Shown here piece by piece: positions 48,446 to 60,002 of a stretch of 64,000 nt of DNA. The position numbers and the translations under genes are program-made. Position 1 is the stretch's first letter. The number at the start of each line of letters is the position of its first letter. The notes beneath the pieces are model-generated. The model saw only the letters and a program-made list of their open reading frames with translations, was not told the origin of the DNA and did no database searches. The stretch comes from Apostichopus japonicus (Eukaryota > Echinodermata > Holothuroidea > Aspidochirotida > Stichopodidae): the NCBI RefSeq assembly GCF_037975245.1, contig NC_092572.1, forward strand, positions 1,341,501 to 1,405,500, given 5' to 3'.

Positions 48446-49699
48446 TACGAAAATTCATAACCACTCTACCCATAAGTCTTGGTCTATAGATCCAGGTAAT
48501 TGCTTAGTAGCCATTGTATTCCTTTCTTCCATCCTTTAAACTATTTAACCGGATTGTCCACATACTGTAATAATTATTAACATGTATACACAAATAATAC
48601 AAACAAATGAATTCAAAGGATACTTGGTTAACATGTTTATTTCTTTCTTGAAGTTCGTTAAAGTTTTTTGGAACATTTTGGAAAGCTGAATACAAATGGT
48701 TGAAACTAAGAAGAAGTGAATAAAATGTGTATAATCATTACTATGACAAGAGCACCAACTATGCAGTAGTTGATAATATAACAGTATCATTGAACACTAC
48801 AACCAGTCTTTTTTACAGAACAAATATACACTATCAATGAAATGAACGACGCTATTATGTTGAAACTTTTATGAAACGTATTACCTCGCAAGTTCAATAA
48901 ATAAATACAACCTTTATTTTACACAATCCATAAAATGCGAACAGAAAGTTCTTGAACATAATGTGAGATAACAAAAATGTGTGATATATCCACGTTTTCT
49001 GGTTTGTCAGTGAGGCAAGTCTTGTGACAGAACTAAAATGCTCTTTGACCTCTACCAATTGTAAAATAGTTTTCTTGCTTTCAAATAGAGGAGTGGAAAA
49101 CCGAGTGTCAGACTTATTTGTTAATGGAGCTAAATATGAATCAAGTGCAACACAAACAATATGAGATAATATCTTGTCAAAAACTTTGTTGAAAACTGCT
49201 AGAATATTTATTAGATAAATAGAAAGATGGTGGTAGTGAAAGATAACATACTTGTTCTTAACATGTGTGCCATTGTGTAGTGTGTTGGTGCTTGGAAATT
49301 TAATCTTGAAGTTATTTTTTTTGGCACGTTGACATTTATATGAAAGAACTTTTCATACCTTAGACAATTGTAACGGTTGAGGACAATTTCCTAAGAGCCA
49401 AACTACTCTAGCAGGTCTCTTGCTGATACGTTGTCATGGAAGGCTGTCATGGAAGACATGTGAGTGTTTATTGCATATATTACTCCTCTAGTTGGTAGTA
49501 TGTAACATGAGCAAGTACGTATATTTTATTATATATTGTAACGCACTAGTAGTTTTGGTTTTTATTGTTACTGCTGAACAGGTAACTAACAGAAACTTAG
49601 TTCGAAGTTAGCAGTGTCAACAGCAAAGATAGAGTTGTACTGCAAATGGTAGAAAGACTGCACACTAGAACTATACAAAGCTAAGCGGTTCTAGTTGAT
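48446..49699. other. no gene recognised
   Basis: Left part of the 5.1-kb block missing from the compact duplication copy. No motif-bearing frame. Confidence 0.4.
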
Positions 49700-50180
49700 A
49701 GCAAGAGGTGTATATGTGAAGGTAAGACAGATTGTTTGTACTATAGTACTATACAATGGTACTATAGCTTACTGATGTAAGAGGTCTAGTGATCAATGTG
49801 GTAGTGGTATTAGAACTGTACAGAACTGTGAAGAAAAATCTTAAAATAGGAGTGCGGTTAGTATTGTACACAGAAGTTGGTTTATTGATGGGCAGAAGTT
49901 TAGCTGTAAGGCAAGAATGGTGTAACATGTTATCGTAGCAGTTCGTTATTGATGGCCAGAAGTGTAGATGTGAAGTTGGAATGGTGTCTCTAGACTCTAC
50001 TGTACAAAGTTACCAAAAGTGAGATGCTAAGGTAAGAATGGTGTTAAGACTGTACAGGGTGGTCAGAAATGTGAAGCGATAAAAGCAGGAATGGTGTGAT
50101 GGCAAAGGAATGAGTAGATGTAAAGGAAGGAATGGTGCAAGTACTGTGCACAGTAAGTGGTATTTTAAGTATGTTGAGAG
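49700..50180. repeat. degenerate GT/GA-rich minisatellite
   Basis: Variants of GAAGTGTAGATGTGAAG, GGAATGGTGT and ACTGTACA recur every 60-100 bp. The unit is too diverged to define by eye. Confidence 0.45.
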
Positions 50181-50332
50181 TTTGAGAGAGGATGTTAGTC
50201 ATGTTCTATGTTTGTAGTGCTGTTTATGTTGGCAAGAGTTTTAGATTTGAAGGTGAGGACTAATGTATGTTTGTATGATGTAAAAGTGTTTTTGCTGTGG
50301 TTGGGGTTATAGTTTTGAGAATAAAACAGCCA

Positions 50333-50614
50333 TCAGTCGGAATCTGTATCGAGAACTTTGTCAAAGTTTTGTTTAAAGGACATTATCTGTTTGTCTTGAA
50401 TTGTGGATGTAGCTGATATGTGCATGTCTTGATCCAACCCTGCGATATTTTCCTTGATGAGGGATGAATACAGCAGCATTAGTAGTTTCTTCAATGTCTC
50501 TTCTGTGGATTTATATTCCGATTTGTAATGATCAGTTGAGCAGAGTAGTAGGAAAGTGTTGTCTTCCACAGTGCACCCAGTGATGTTTAAGTGGTCTCTA
50601 ATGCAGGTGTTGGT
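50333..50614 (-). CDS. possible exon of an unrecognised gene
   Basis: A 94-codon open frame of varied, non-repetitive composition that ends DTDSD-stop. A possible acceptor (CTGCATTAG) sits near 50598, which would start the exon at about 50597 with coding text through NITGCTVEDNTFLLLC. The spacing of L, I and C is faintly leucine-rich-repeat-like. No family is recognised and the open frame could be chance. A second candidate exon lies upstream on the same strand at 51562-51795. Confidence 0.2.
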   Translation of the reverse strand, partial: TNTCIRDHLNITGCTVEDNTFLLLCSTDHYKSEYKSTEETLKKLLMLLYSSLIKENIAGLDQDMHISATSTIQDKQIMSFKQNFDKVLDTDSD

Positions 50615-50909
50615 TTAACTTGTAAAGCGAAAAGAATAGTTTATTAATAAATGATGTTAGGAAAGCATGGATATGTAGTTCACTATCATTTCATGTTTGT
50701 GCAATTTTGAGGCAGAGAGGTGCACAGGAATGAATTGCTATAAAGAGCCTTGATTTTGTTTTGATCTTTAGTGTTTACATCATTATTTATGCAGTGCCTG
50801 ATGCTAGAGTTAAATCCTTTAATTTGGTGAGATTATTGGGACTATATTCAAACAATGGCCTTTTATGACACCTAAATGATCTTTTAAGCTAAAGTTCTTG
50901 AAGACAGAC

Positions 50910-51225
50910 ATCTAACCGGTGCTGTGGCAAAGTGGATAAAAGCGGTGGCATTTGAAGCAATAGGCTAAACAATCGGGAGGTTCGGGGTTCGATTCCCAGC
51001 CGGGTCTTAGTAAGGTTGGTTTTTCATCCAAGAGCAATCTACGGTTTTCCCATCTGAATATGACTTTCTATTTTGAATTGAAAAGATTCCAAACTTGAGT
51101 TAAAATGTTGAATTGGAAGCCACCTGATGTGGAAGTTGTAATCCATAAGCCCTTGCGGGCTCTTCCCACATTTTTGGTCGCTTAAACGTCGTAAAAAATA
51201 ACTGTTGATTATTATTATTATAAAT
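50910..51225 (+). repeat. tRNA-derived SINE with (ATT)n tail
   Basis: Box A TGGCAAAGTGG (50925-50935) and box B GGTTCGATTCC (50986-50996) form a polymerase III promoter. A body without coding capacity follows, ending in GATTATTATTATTATAA at about 51208-51224. The tRNA cloverleaf is imperfect and the region between the boxes is long, so it is a SINE and not a tRNA gene. It differs in sequence from the SINE at 11915-12035. Confidence 0.7.
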
Positions 51226-51561
51226 AGACAGTGTGTATGGACAAACAGGTAGACATACAAACAGAGAGACACATGCAGAGAGAGTGGTAGTTGGCATGCA
51301 CCATAACAGCTCACACTAGCATATTATCATGCCTCAATTTGAGACATTTGTTATTGAAGAGGACATTCTATATGTTTCCACTTTGTTCAATAATTCCTTC
51401 TGTTTAATTTTCAAAAAAAAAAAAAAAAAGAGTTGTCAGAAAAATATAACACAGTTTCTGTTTTGTGTCCATAACCTATCTGTAATATTTGAGGCGAACG
51501 GATGATCATCAAATGGAGCCCTGACTTAACTTGTGTGACCTAACAAGTATGAACACTGATT

Positions 51562-51795
51562 TCACAAACGTACTAGAATAAGTGTTACTTGAGTGTTTTT
51601 GGTGGTCGCCACAGATGGTTCTTGGTAGAAAGCATAACTTTCATTAACATCAACGTGGCTTATATCTGCCCAATTTCCCAGCTTCGCTGTAGAGTCAGCA
51701 GCATTCCTCCATAGGGCAACTCCAATGTCTTCGGTATGGGAATGTTTCTCACAATGAGGGTTGTGATTTGGCGATTGCCCGTTTTGGATTCTCAT
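51562..51795 (-). CDS. possible exon of an unrecognised gene
   Basis: A 77-codon frame of balanced composition. A possible donor CAA|GTAACA lies near 51578-51585 and several AG acceptors lie upstream. About 0.7 kb upstream, 52511-52533 holds a GC box and a CCAAT-type box (CCGCCC and GCCAAT on + strand) that could mark a promoter. No domain is recognised. Chance is a strong alternative. Confidence 0.15.
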   Translation of the reverse strand: MRIQNGQSPNHNPHCEKHSHTEDIGVALWRNAADSTAKLGNWADISHVDVNESYAFYQEPSVATTKNTQVTLILVRL

Positions 51796-53564
51796 CCTTT
51801 TATTCCTTTATGTACAATGTGGAAAAGAAAAATTCCAGAAATGAATTATTTTGACTTCTTTTGATATGAGGTTATCTGTAATCTAACAGTCATTGGTAAT
51901 GAGGTATTAGTGTTCAAGTAATCAACCAAAATTAGCATTTCAATCCCCCTTAATTAAATGTTTGAGCAATGATGGAGTCATCTTTGTTAAAAATATCCCA
52001 AGCAGCTACTTAAATCGATATGATTCTGATCACCGGTAACGTACCACCTATTAGGGTAAGAACAAATGGACACAATCTCCTCATTTATCAGTAAAGACTA
52101 AAATAATACAGTAATATAGTACGAGGCTACTATTACAAGTATGCCTACTGTACTTACTATTAATAGGAGAGGAAGTAATTTCCTTACTGTGTACAGTTTT
52201 GTCAATATTAAAACCTTGATATGCTAAGAATCAAAACGACATGCTGAGGAGTGAAATATATTCCAACGAACCAACAATATCGATACGAACTAAATATAAC
52301 GAAGAATTGTAACCAGATTATCCAAATGTGAACGCAATGCAACATTCAACGGTGCCACAGCGAAATACCATGTTCTGCACTTTCACTGTGCGTTATTTGT
52401 TATATCAGTGGCATTGGCTTGTTCATCCCACATGCACAGCTTCATAGCAGACGATATTACACACTGCACGTTTCGGCATTTGCAAAACTTTGGTCGAAGT
52501 TTGCAGACGGTAAGCTCCGCCCACAAGCCAATAGTGTAAAATGTGGAGTCCACGCTACAGGCACTGTGTCAATAATTGCTACCGTTCAATGTTGCTGCGC
52601 TGTACTCTAACCCCTATTACACACATTATGGACCTGGTATAATATTAAAAACGTGTGATCAGTCGGCTACTGTCACTTACAGTAAATGGCCTAACACTTC
52701 ACCAAGAATACAGTCTTGGCTAAAATGGAAATAATCTGGTACTTACGTCAACCGTCTTTTCTGCATATCCAAGTAACAAGACTTAACCGATATGCTTCCA
52801 AGTAACAAGATATACGCAAGCATGAAGTTTGCAGCTCGATATGCTACAAGGATGCGTTCGTCACGTCAACAATGCCAGAAACAATACAAATTAAAAAAAA
52901 ATGCTTATGTATTTGTTTATAATTTTCCCCCAATTTTGATCAGTATATGAAAATGAATAAGTAAACACGTTTACATTGTAAAAGAAATAAGTTAAGTGAA
53001 TATTAAACAACAACAAACTGACCATTATATTAAAATGTATATCAAGTAAAACTGTATCCAGAATTTAGTAGTAGTCTGTATGCAAATATATCAATGATTC
53101 ATGATACTCGAAACAATCTTGGCGTAAGACAAACTCGAATGCCAGATAATATACAGAAAAAAAGTTTTGTAATGAAGTAAGCATAATGTAAACATTAAAC
53201 ATAGGTTAATTTAAATTTATTGACATGTAAAATGTTACATAAATATGTTCTTAACACAATATATTATATTAATTGCAATAGATACCAATCCTACCCACAT
53301 AAAAATGAACTTCTATTTCTCTGTCTACGCATATTCAGGAGATTTACAAAGTGAACATTAAAATGATAATTTCTTACGAAAAACTGCATGAACCATACTC
53401 AGAAACTGTCGTTCCCGATTCCACCTATGTATCAATTATTGCGTTAAACTATGTAACCAAACATGCCTTGTAGCAGTAGATAATGCTAACGAAACATTTA
53501 CGTCACGTGATCATAATTAGACGTCTAGGACGCATAACTGACCATGACTCATGGTCAGTAATTA
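51796..53564. other. no gene recognised
   Basis: Right part of the 5.1-kb block absent from the compact copy. It ends at a short palindrome TGACCATGACTCATGGTCA (about 53541-53559) just before duplicated sequence resumes. Confidence 0.4.
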
Positions 53565-53959
53565 AAAATGTATACATATGCAGTTCAATTACATTGGAAA
53601 TATACTTCAAGTTCTCCTCATAAGTAACTTTGCAACAGGTTATATTAGACATATGAACATACTCAAAACATGTTGAACGACTTAGATCAATGTTAGAGGG
53701 AACTTTCAAGCGAAGCATCAGAAAAGCATTGATGGAGTCGGGGGGGGGGGGGGTGGATGTTGAAAATTAGGACTAAACCATTCCTCCTCTCTTAACAATA
53801 CACGCCAAAACGTTTCATATGTTGACCATGAATAATATTCCATTTCGTTTGCAACACTTTAACAACACGGTTTAAAACACGGAAGTTGGGGGAAAGTGCT
53901 ATGCAAGTTCGTAGGATCATCCCACAACATTTGTAGGCATTGCCTACTATTAGACCGGC

Positions 53960-56060
53960 AGCCCAGTGCACTTTGATCAAACGAACGAGGTACCAATATC
54001 TGAGTATTGGAACATTTGTGGAAAAACCCAGTATATCCAAAAGTGGATGTCTGCCGTGGTCCCTCTGCTGCATGTAGCCCATGGGGCCGGTTAAAGGGGG
54101 CCAAAAAATGCATCTGATCAAACGAACGAGGTACCACTTGAAACCAATGCCAACTTAATGCATGAATGCCACAAAGTAATGAATGGCCCATGCCAGACAA
54201 ATTTTCTGCTGCTAAGGGCCCGCCAGCGAATTTCTTTTTCCTGAACCTTTCGGGCAGTGTACGTGGAGTTAAGCCAATCAGAGCGAGGCTGCGTTGATGA
54301 CGTACTACTCAGTAAAGATGGTCAGTCGGGTAAATGCGTTGCTTCAATAACATAAGGTGGAAAACGAAAGTCCGCGAGTTCAGGCCCCCGTGTGGATTTT
54401 CCCCCAGTTTTCTTATGTCCAAGTAGTTATGTCCAAGTATTATATCATGAATTGAAAATCGATATTATAAGTTATGTCATGGTTTTAGTGCATGGTCATC
54501 TTATATATGAAACTCCGAAGATAGTGTGGCGAAAATATATATAGTTTCATTTGTTTATTTTCCTTCTAGATCTTATTAGAGGGAAATCGGTCTCAGTCCC
54601 AAAATGTGGTCTCTCCGTTTTAGGAAAGTTTATCCTAATTTAAAGGCAGATGACTGGCTAGAATAATAGACAAGGGAAACAGATATTCATTCTGGAACAA
54701 TTTAAAAGAGAGGATTTATTGCATAATAAAACAAGGGCAGTGCTTGCACTCTTATTTACATAAATCGCTCATCAGTTTACAACAAATATTTGGCAGTTTC
54801 CACAATGAACCGTTAATTACTGGACCTCGTCTCTCTCAAGGAGTTGCTGTAGGAAAAGTTATTTCATTGCAATCGGACCTCCGTTAGGTCTCCAATTAAT
54901 AACACATAGAGCAGGATTTTTTATAAATAAACCAATGATAATTTACAAGTAAAGAAAGTCAAATATGTTTTATCTAACTGATGTTAGTCGATTCCTAAAC
55001 ACAGTTCCAGGCGCAGAAAATCAAAATTACAATTAAATACAGGATCAGACAAAGACTTTTTAAGAAATATATGATTAAACGGCCAACTAAAATTACTTTT
55101 TTCCTTGCAAACAGCAACTTGAGTGAGTCAAAATTTAATAATCTTAGCACTATAGCGACAACTTGAAATTCACAGCGATCATACATCGCCGTTTTTCAAA
55201 AAAGAAACCGATGCAAACGTCACGTAAGTTGTGCACAATGATTCAGTATAATGTTATTAGTGCAAGGCCTGTTGTAGTACAACAATGATATTGACTTATC
55301 GAATGTGATTTCCCCACTTCAACATTTGGTAAGCACGTAGAACGTCATCAACGCAGCCTCGCTCTGATTGGTTAAACTCCACGTACGCTGCCCGAAAGGC
55401 TCAGGAAAAAGAAATTCGCGGCCCGCCAGACGCCCCCAAATATGGCCCAAATGCCCATTATCGTAGCATTGACTCAGATTAAATATGCAAGGTACCACTC
55501 AAAACCGGTTTAGAATGTTCGGGTTGACCTTACAGACTATGGAAATAATCATGCCAGACAAATTTTCTGCTACAAAGGGCCCGCCAGACGCCCCAAAAGG
55601 GCCCCTTAAAATGCATTTGATCAAAGGAACGAGGTACCACTTGAAACCAATGTCAACTGAATGTATGAATGCCACAAAGTACTGAATGGCCCATGCCAGA
55701 CAAAATTTCTGCTGCCAAGGGCCCGCCAGACGCCCCCAAATATGGCCCAAATGCCCATTATCGTAGCATTGACCCAGATTAAATATGCAAGGTACCACTC
55801 AAAACCGATTTGGAATGTTCGGGTTGATCTTACAGACTATGAGAATAATCATGCCAGACAAATTTTCTGCTACAAAGGTGCCAACAGATACACTAAATAA
55901 AGGGCCCCCAAATGGGCTATGATCAATCATAGTTGGTACCACACAAACACAAAACCAATATCAAATGCAAAGGTACTTTCCACAGAGTAAAGAGCTGCCA
56001 ATGCAAGACAAATTTTCTTCTGCATCGGTCCCACCAGATAGAAAGAATAGGTGGCCCAAT
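53960..56060 (+). repeat. satellite of 140-158-bp monomers in a two-monomer order
   Basis: GGCCCGCCAGACGCC starts at 55420, 55578 and 55720. Monomers alternate between a type with CAAATATGGCCCAAATGCCC and a type with GATCAAA-GAACGAGGTACCA, giving a higher-order step of about 300 bp. Both share ATGCCAGACAAATTTTCTGCT. Diverged units extend left to about 53960 and right to about 56060. The array is split by the element at 54226-55419. Confidence 0.85.
54226..55419 (+). mobile_element. 1.19-kb Mutator-like non-autonomous element
   Basis: Terminal inverted repeats of about 83 bp (54226-54308 and 55337-55419) differ at about five positions. Both start GCGAATTTCTTTTTCCTGA. The 9-bp string GGCCCGCCA flanks the element at 54217-54225 and 55420-55428, and the surrounding satellite monomer reads straight through when the insert is ignored. 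Long terminal repeats with a 9-bp duplication are typical of Mutator-like elements, so that assignment is inferred. No transposase is encoded. Confidence 0.88.
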
Positions 56061-56587
56061 GTGGCACTATATATGGGTCTAAAGAATTGGATATTGATGC
56101 AGACTATATATTTGCCTTGTAACATGACATTTTAAACTCATGACTATATTATTTCCAGCATAAATTGGTGTTAATGTACACAAGACCAGTCTTTTGAGAC
56201 CAGTGTTTTATCTTATTTAGCTATTCGCTGCTCTAAGCAAAATAAAGATAGCACTTTCACCTAAGCTTGTAAATATTTTGGGATGTGCTGGTCTGGGCAA
56301 GAATCACAATTTCCACACATTGTAATTCTAACACTCTGAGGAAGAGTCTTGCCTGGTATCTGTAATGTACATGACTTGTATAGCTACTGGATGAAAGATT
56401 GGGCAAAGTAATTAATTTCCGATATGGAGGTGGATGAAATTCCGGAGATTCACCATGCGGGATCATCTCATGAGGTAGGTATACATGTAAATCATTTTGC
56501 AATGTCTTACTAACTTAGGCATTTACTCACTTTCCTGTTCAACAATCAACGTTAACGTTAAAGTGTGATTTAAAAAAAAAGGCAAAC
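56061..56587. other. nothing recognised
   Basis: Short gene-free stretch between two tandem arrays. Confidence 0.4.
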
Positions 56588-56982
56588 CGATGCTTAGGCA
56601 CATTTCCCATGGACTTAGTGTGGTGTAAGGCAACCGTGTGGTCAAAGGTAACAGCAATAATGAAAGTATACCATGGATATCTTATAACTGCGTCACAATT
56701 TCAGCTAATAAACAGATGGCTAGGCTAGATTACCCATTGACTTATTTTGGTGTAAGGCAACCGTGTGGTCAAAGGTAACAGCAATAATGAAAGTATACCA
56801 TGGATATCTTATAACTGCGTCACAATTTCAGCTAATAAACAGATGGCTAGGCTAGATTACCCATTGACTTAGTGTGGTGTTAGGCAACCGTGTGGTCAAA
56901 CGTAACAGCAATAATGAAAGTATTCCATGGATATCTTATATCTGCGTCACAATTTCAGCTAATAAACAGATGGCTAGGCTAG
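56588..56982. repeat. 127-bp tandem repeat, about three copies
   Basis: GTGTAAGGCAACCGTGTGG starts at 56623 and 56750, and a one-base variant at 56877, all 127 bp apart. The copies are nearly identical. The third copy stops abruptly at GGCTAG where the LTR begins. Confidence 0.93.
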
Positions 56983-57666
56983 TGTTATGAAATAGTGATA
57001 CCATCTCTTTGATGTTACCGAAACACTCCATCGAGACACCTTACAGGCCTCTTATGTATTTATCTAGGTCATGGATTCAGTTTTCCCACGAGAAGTTTTT
57101 AACTATCTTATTGAATCTTGGTACAGGGCCTTTTCCCAAAATAGATTCCATTAAGTCTGTGGAACATTCGAGAAGGTTCTCTCACGTGGTATGGAAGTTT
57201 CCATAGAAAGGGGATGGACTTCCAAACTCCCAACCAATACAGGATGGTCAGGTTATTGGCTGCCTACTGATTATGCGCAGAGGGATTTTGTAGAAGTAAG
57301 GTATAAAAGTAAAAGGAGGCCGAAAGTTTGAGCACTCCGTCAGCGCTCCGTGATCAGTTCGTCGCTTCGTCATTGCTTCGTTACTATTTCATCACTCCTA
57401 ATTGTTTAATTGACGGAGTCAAGTCAAGCCAAATCATTGTAATTTAGTTTTATTTGTAAAGAGAATCGACAGAGAAGAAATTATACCGAATCAATAATCA
57501 AATCCTATCTCGTCAAATTGTTTTTTGTGTGAAGTCATTGTTTTCTTCCGTTCGAGACATCTCCTGAAGAAGCATAAATACGGCATCAAGATATCCCAGT
57601 ACCTTTCTATCGCGAGTCCCGATATAGTTTTACTATCGGAGGAAGCGGGCTCGACACAATATTACA
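56983..57666 (+). repeat. candidate 5' LTR, TG...CA
   Basis: Begins TGTTATGAAATAG right where the 127-bp array is interrupted and ends AATATTACA just before a TGG-starting primer-binding candidate. The length of 684 bp is normal for gypsy elements. It cannot be confirmed without the 3' LTR. Confidence 0.65.
57302..57308 (+). promoter_or_regulatory. LTR TATA box
   Basis: TATAAAA lies in the middle of the LTR. Transcription would start about 25-30 bp downstream, near 57330-57340, defining the U3-R border. Confidence 0.6.
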
Positions 57667-57679
57667 TGGTGGAGATCGG
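57667..57679 (+). other. candidate primer-binding site
   Basis: TGGTGGAGATCGG directly follows the LTR end. Priming sites start with TGG, the complement of the tRNA CCA end. I could not match it to a specific tRNA. Confidence 0.45.
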
Positions 57680-58336
57680 TTGCTTTCTTCAGGAACAAAA
57701 CGGTAACGGAACTTTTCACAACTTTCGTTCGTTACGATCAATAACGAACTGGAGATTTTTTTGGCCCGAAGACCTAACGAGGAACACAACGTATGTTCAC
57801 GACCTAGCCTAACATACACACTCTACGAGGGAAGTCAGCCTATACTGGCCTAAGTCTGTACACCGGAACCACTGATCTGTACACTAACGTTAATCAACCC
57901 AGCATGCAGTTCGCGTTTGAACATTCGCGCAACTAGTACGTAGTTAGTCATACTACAACTCAAATTATCAGAACTGAACATTTTCGCGATCTAAGCCTAG
58001 ACTCTCCCCGATGTTAACGGCGAACGAATCTGAAGTTCTTACGAGATGTAGGCCTACCTGCTACTACCCACCTGCTACTACTACTACTGCTAACCGAGGG
58101 ACTTCAATCATCGTTTGCAGTTCCACTACCAGTTCTTAGTTAAACTTAAGGGTGAGTGAAATCATGCCAATTTGTGTCCCAACCCCTATTTGAGATCAGA
58201 GTGTAACGATAAGTTATTTTAATCGTGTCCATGTATTGCATATTTGTTATTTGTATTTAATAACGGTCGATAGTGTGTTCAATTAAGTAAAGGCTCATGT
58301 TGTAAACTCGTAACTAGCCTACTTGTATTCGGCATA
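57680..58336 (+). other. retrotransposon leader
   Basis: Untranslated region between primer site and gag. It has CTACTACTACTACTG near 58073-58087 and a splice-donor-like GGTGAGTG near 58151-58158. No long frame. Confidence 0.5.
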
Positions 58337-59293
58337 ATGTCCGTCAGTGAACAGGAAACTTCGACCTCTGTTAATGTTATGCAGAAACATAGACCCACTG
58401 ATTTTTTGCCATCACGATTTCAGGGCGATGTAATTGATGCAGATTTAGCCGAAGCTCATTATTTGGGATTTGAAGATTATTTAGAGTTGCATAAATTGCC
58501 GTCCCAAACCACCCCTGAGGCTGTAGCGGAAGAATTTAATGAAATATGTCGCATATTTAAGCGAACACTTAAAGGCCAAGCCAGACTCTAGATTGAGAAC
58601 AAAAATTTTTCAACTATTGATGATCTGCGCACACAATTCCTTGCTCGTTTCAGTCCAGGCACTTCTTCCTACGCTAAATCACAGGCATTTCACGCATTAA
58701 GCTATACGCCAGGTGATACAGCTCGAGCTCATTTGGCCAAAATTTCCAAAGCTGCAGCACAATTAAGTTATGGCGAGGACCAAATTAGAGATAAATTCAT
58801 CTCGACCCTGCCTTTGCAATGTCGCTCAGCAGTGTTAATGTCTGCATCACCAAAAGCAACAATTGCAGATTTGGTCATGAAAGTACAGTGCTATTTTGAC
58901 TTACAAATCCAAAGTCAACCCACAGCTTCTTCCGAACTATTTATGGCAATGCACGACAAAGCATCTTCTGTTCAGACTCCTACTATTTCTGCATCTTCTG
59001 AGATACACGAGTTGTGTACCAAAATTCAGGAGTTAGAAACTAAGTTTGATCAGTCACGTAGGTCAGAATCGCAAGACAATCCAAAAGATATGAGGCAAAG
59101 ATATAGTTCTCGTGATTCTCGTGGTCCTAGGACAGGTCGTAATGATAACAGGAGAAGGTTACCATATTTTAATCCTTCAATCACATGCCATTACTGCCAA
59201 AATCGAGGTCATTTTGCACAATATTGCCAAATTCGCCTAAGCCATGAAATGGAGGCTAATGTAAACAGAATACCAACACAGAATTTTCATTAG
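58337..59293 (+). pseudogene. gag-like protein with one internal stop
   Basis: A single frame (319 codons including the stop) interrupted by TAG at 58589-58591, two residues after GQAR. The N-terminal part resembles retrotransposon gag capsid. The C-terminal part has a coiled-coil-like segment (IHELCTKIQELETKF), an Arg/Ser-rich stretch and a CCHC zinc knuckle CHYCQNRGHFAQYC (about 59186-59227) that would bind element RNA. Translation cannot pass the stop without readthrough or RNA change. The next frame (protease) lies one base back but has TGA and TAG at 59302-59307, so no simple frameshift links them. Confidence 0.85.
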
Positions 59294-59322
59294 GGAGCAC
59301 TTATGATAGCACTCATCATACA

Positions 59323-59997
59323 GTGACTCCAGACAAAGTACCAAGTAAGGGAAGATCGAAACGTAAAGCAAATAATATTTGGAAGAATAGTAATATTCCT
59401 AGTTCTAGATATACAGGGAACGACCGTAATGTGGATATTCAACTGGACACACGTAATTTTGTAAGAGGTACTTTACATAATGGTAAAGGAATTTCACTGT
59501 TGTTTGATAGTGGAGCGACACGCTCTATCATTTCTTCTTCTACAGTGCAAAATTCAAAGTATTTATCCTCTATACAACCAGTCTCAGTTGATGTAGTTAA
59601 CCTAAAGTTGGGTAATGGTCAGTTTATTCATGCGTATAGCACGATAACATTTCAGGTCAAAATTCAAGGTCATGAATTTCAGCTTTCTGCTTTAATTGCT
59701 GCTAACCTGACAGGTATTGACTTAATATTAGGTAGTCAGACTCTGAAGGAATTTAATGGTTCTTTGGACTTTACCTCAAATTGTTTTAGAATAAAACAAG
59801 CCAAAGTCTTCCTTAGGCCAGTGCAGAGATTTGTTATTTACCCAGGTCAGCAAAGATACATTACTGTACAGGGACGTCTTCCACTATATGCACGAAATGC
59901 AGATGTAGTTATTAAACCGTTTCCTCTAATATCTCGTATGTGTCCTTCACGAATGTTAGTGAAAATGCATAAAGGTAGAACAAAGATATTCTACTAA
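59323..59997 (+). CDS. retroviral-type aspartic protease region of pol
   Basis: A 224-residue frame. The catalytic triad DSG is in LLFDSGATRS (residue 62 onward, about 59506-59514). The flap-to-helix landmark ILGSQTL follows about 70-75 residues later. It would cleave the Gag-Pol polyprotein as a dimer. The Met chosen here is just the first in the frame; in the intact element this region is expected to be part of a longer polyprotein. The frame closes at TAA 59995-59997 before RT. Confidence 0.82.
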   Translation: MTPDKVPSKGRSKRKANNIWKNSNIPSSRYTGNDRNVDIQLDTRNFVRGTLHNGKGISLLFDSGATRSIISSSTVQNSKYLSSIQPVSVDVVNLKLGNGQFIHAYSTITFQVKIQGHEFQLSALIAANLTGIDLILGSQTLKEFNGSLDFTSNCFRIKQAKVFLRPVQRFVIYPGQQRYITVQGRLPLYARNADVVIKPFPLISRMCPSRMLVKMHKGRTKIFY

Positions 59998-60002
59998 GGA
60001 AC

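Larger units (their letters stand above)
40150..53950 (+). other. segmental duplication, expanded copy
   Basis: Holds, in order, homologs of the blocks between 19930 and 25185. The blocks are separated by a hAT element (41824-43285), a 3.6-kb insert bordered by TA arrays (43676-47341), and a 5.1-kb block (48446-53564) absent from the compact copy. Whether the last difference is an insertion here or a deletion there cannot be told. Confidence 0.65.

Noticed and set aside
50921-51005. tRNA gene with a long variable arm
   Set aside because: The distance between boxes and the extended body with an ATT tail fit a SINE; no clean cloverleaf.
55485-55900. Several 66-113-codon frames across 53792-55900
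   Set aside because: They follow satellite monomers and repeat with them.
57525-57812. 95-codon frame as a gene
   Set aside because: It spans the candidate LTR end, the primer-binding site and the leader, and has no motif.
59270-59325. Programmed -1 frameshift between gag and protease
   Set aside because: The protease frame has TGA and TAG just after the gag stop, and no slippery heptamer was found in the overlap.
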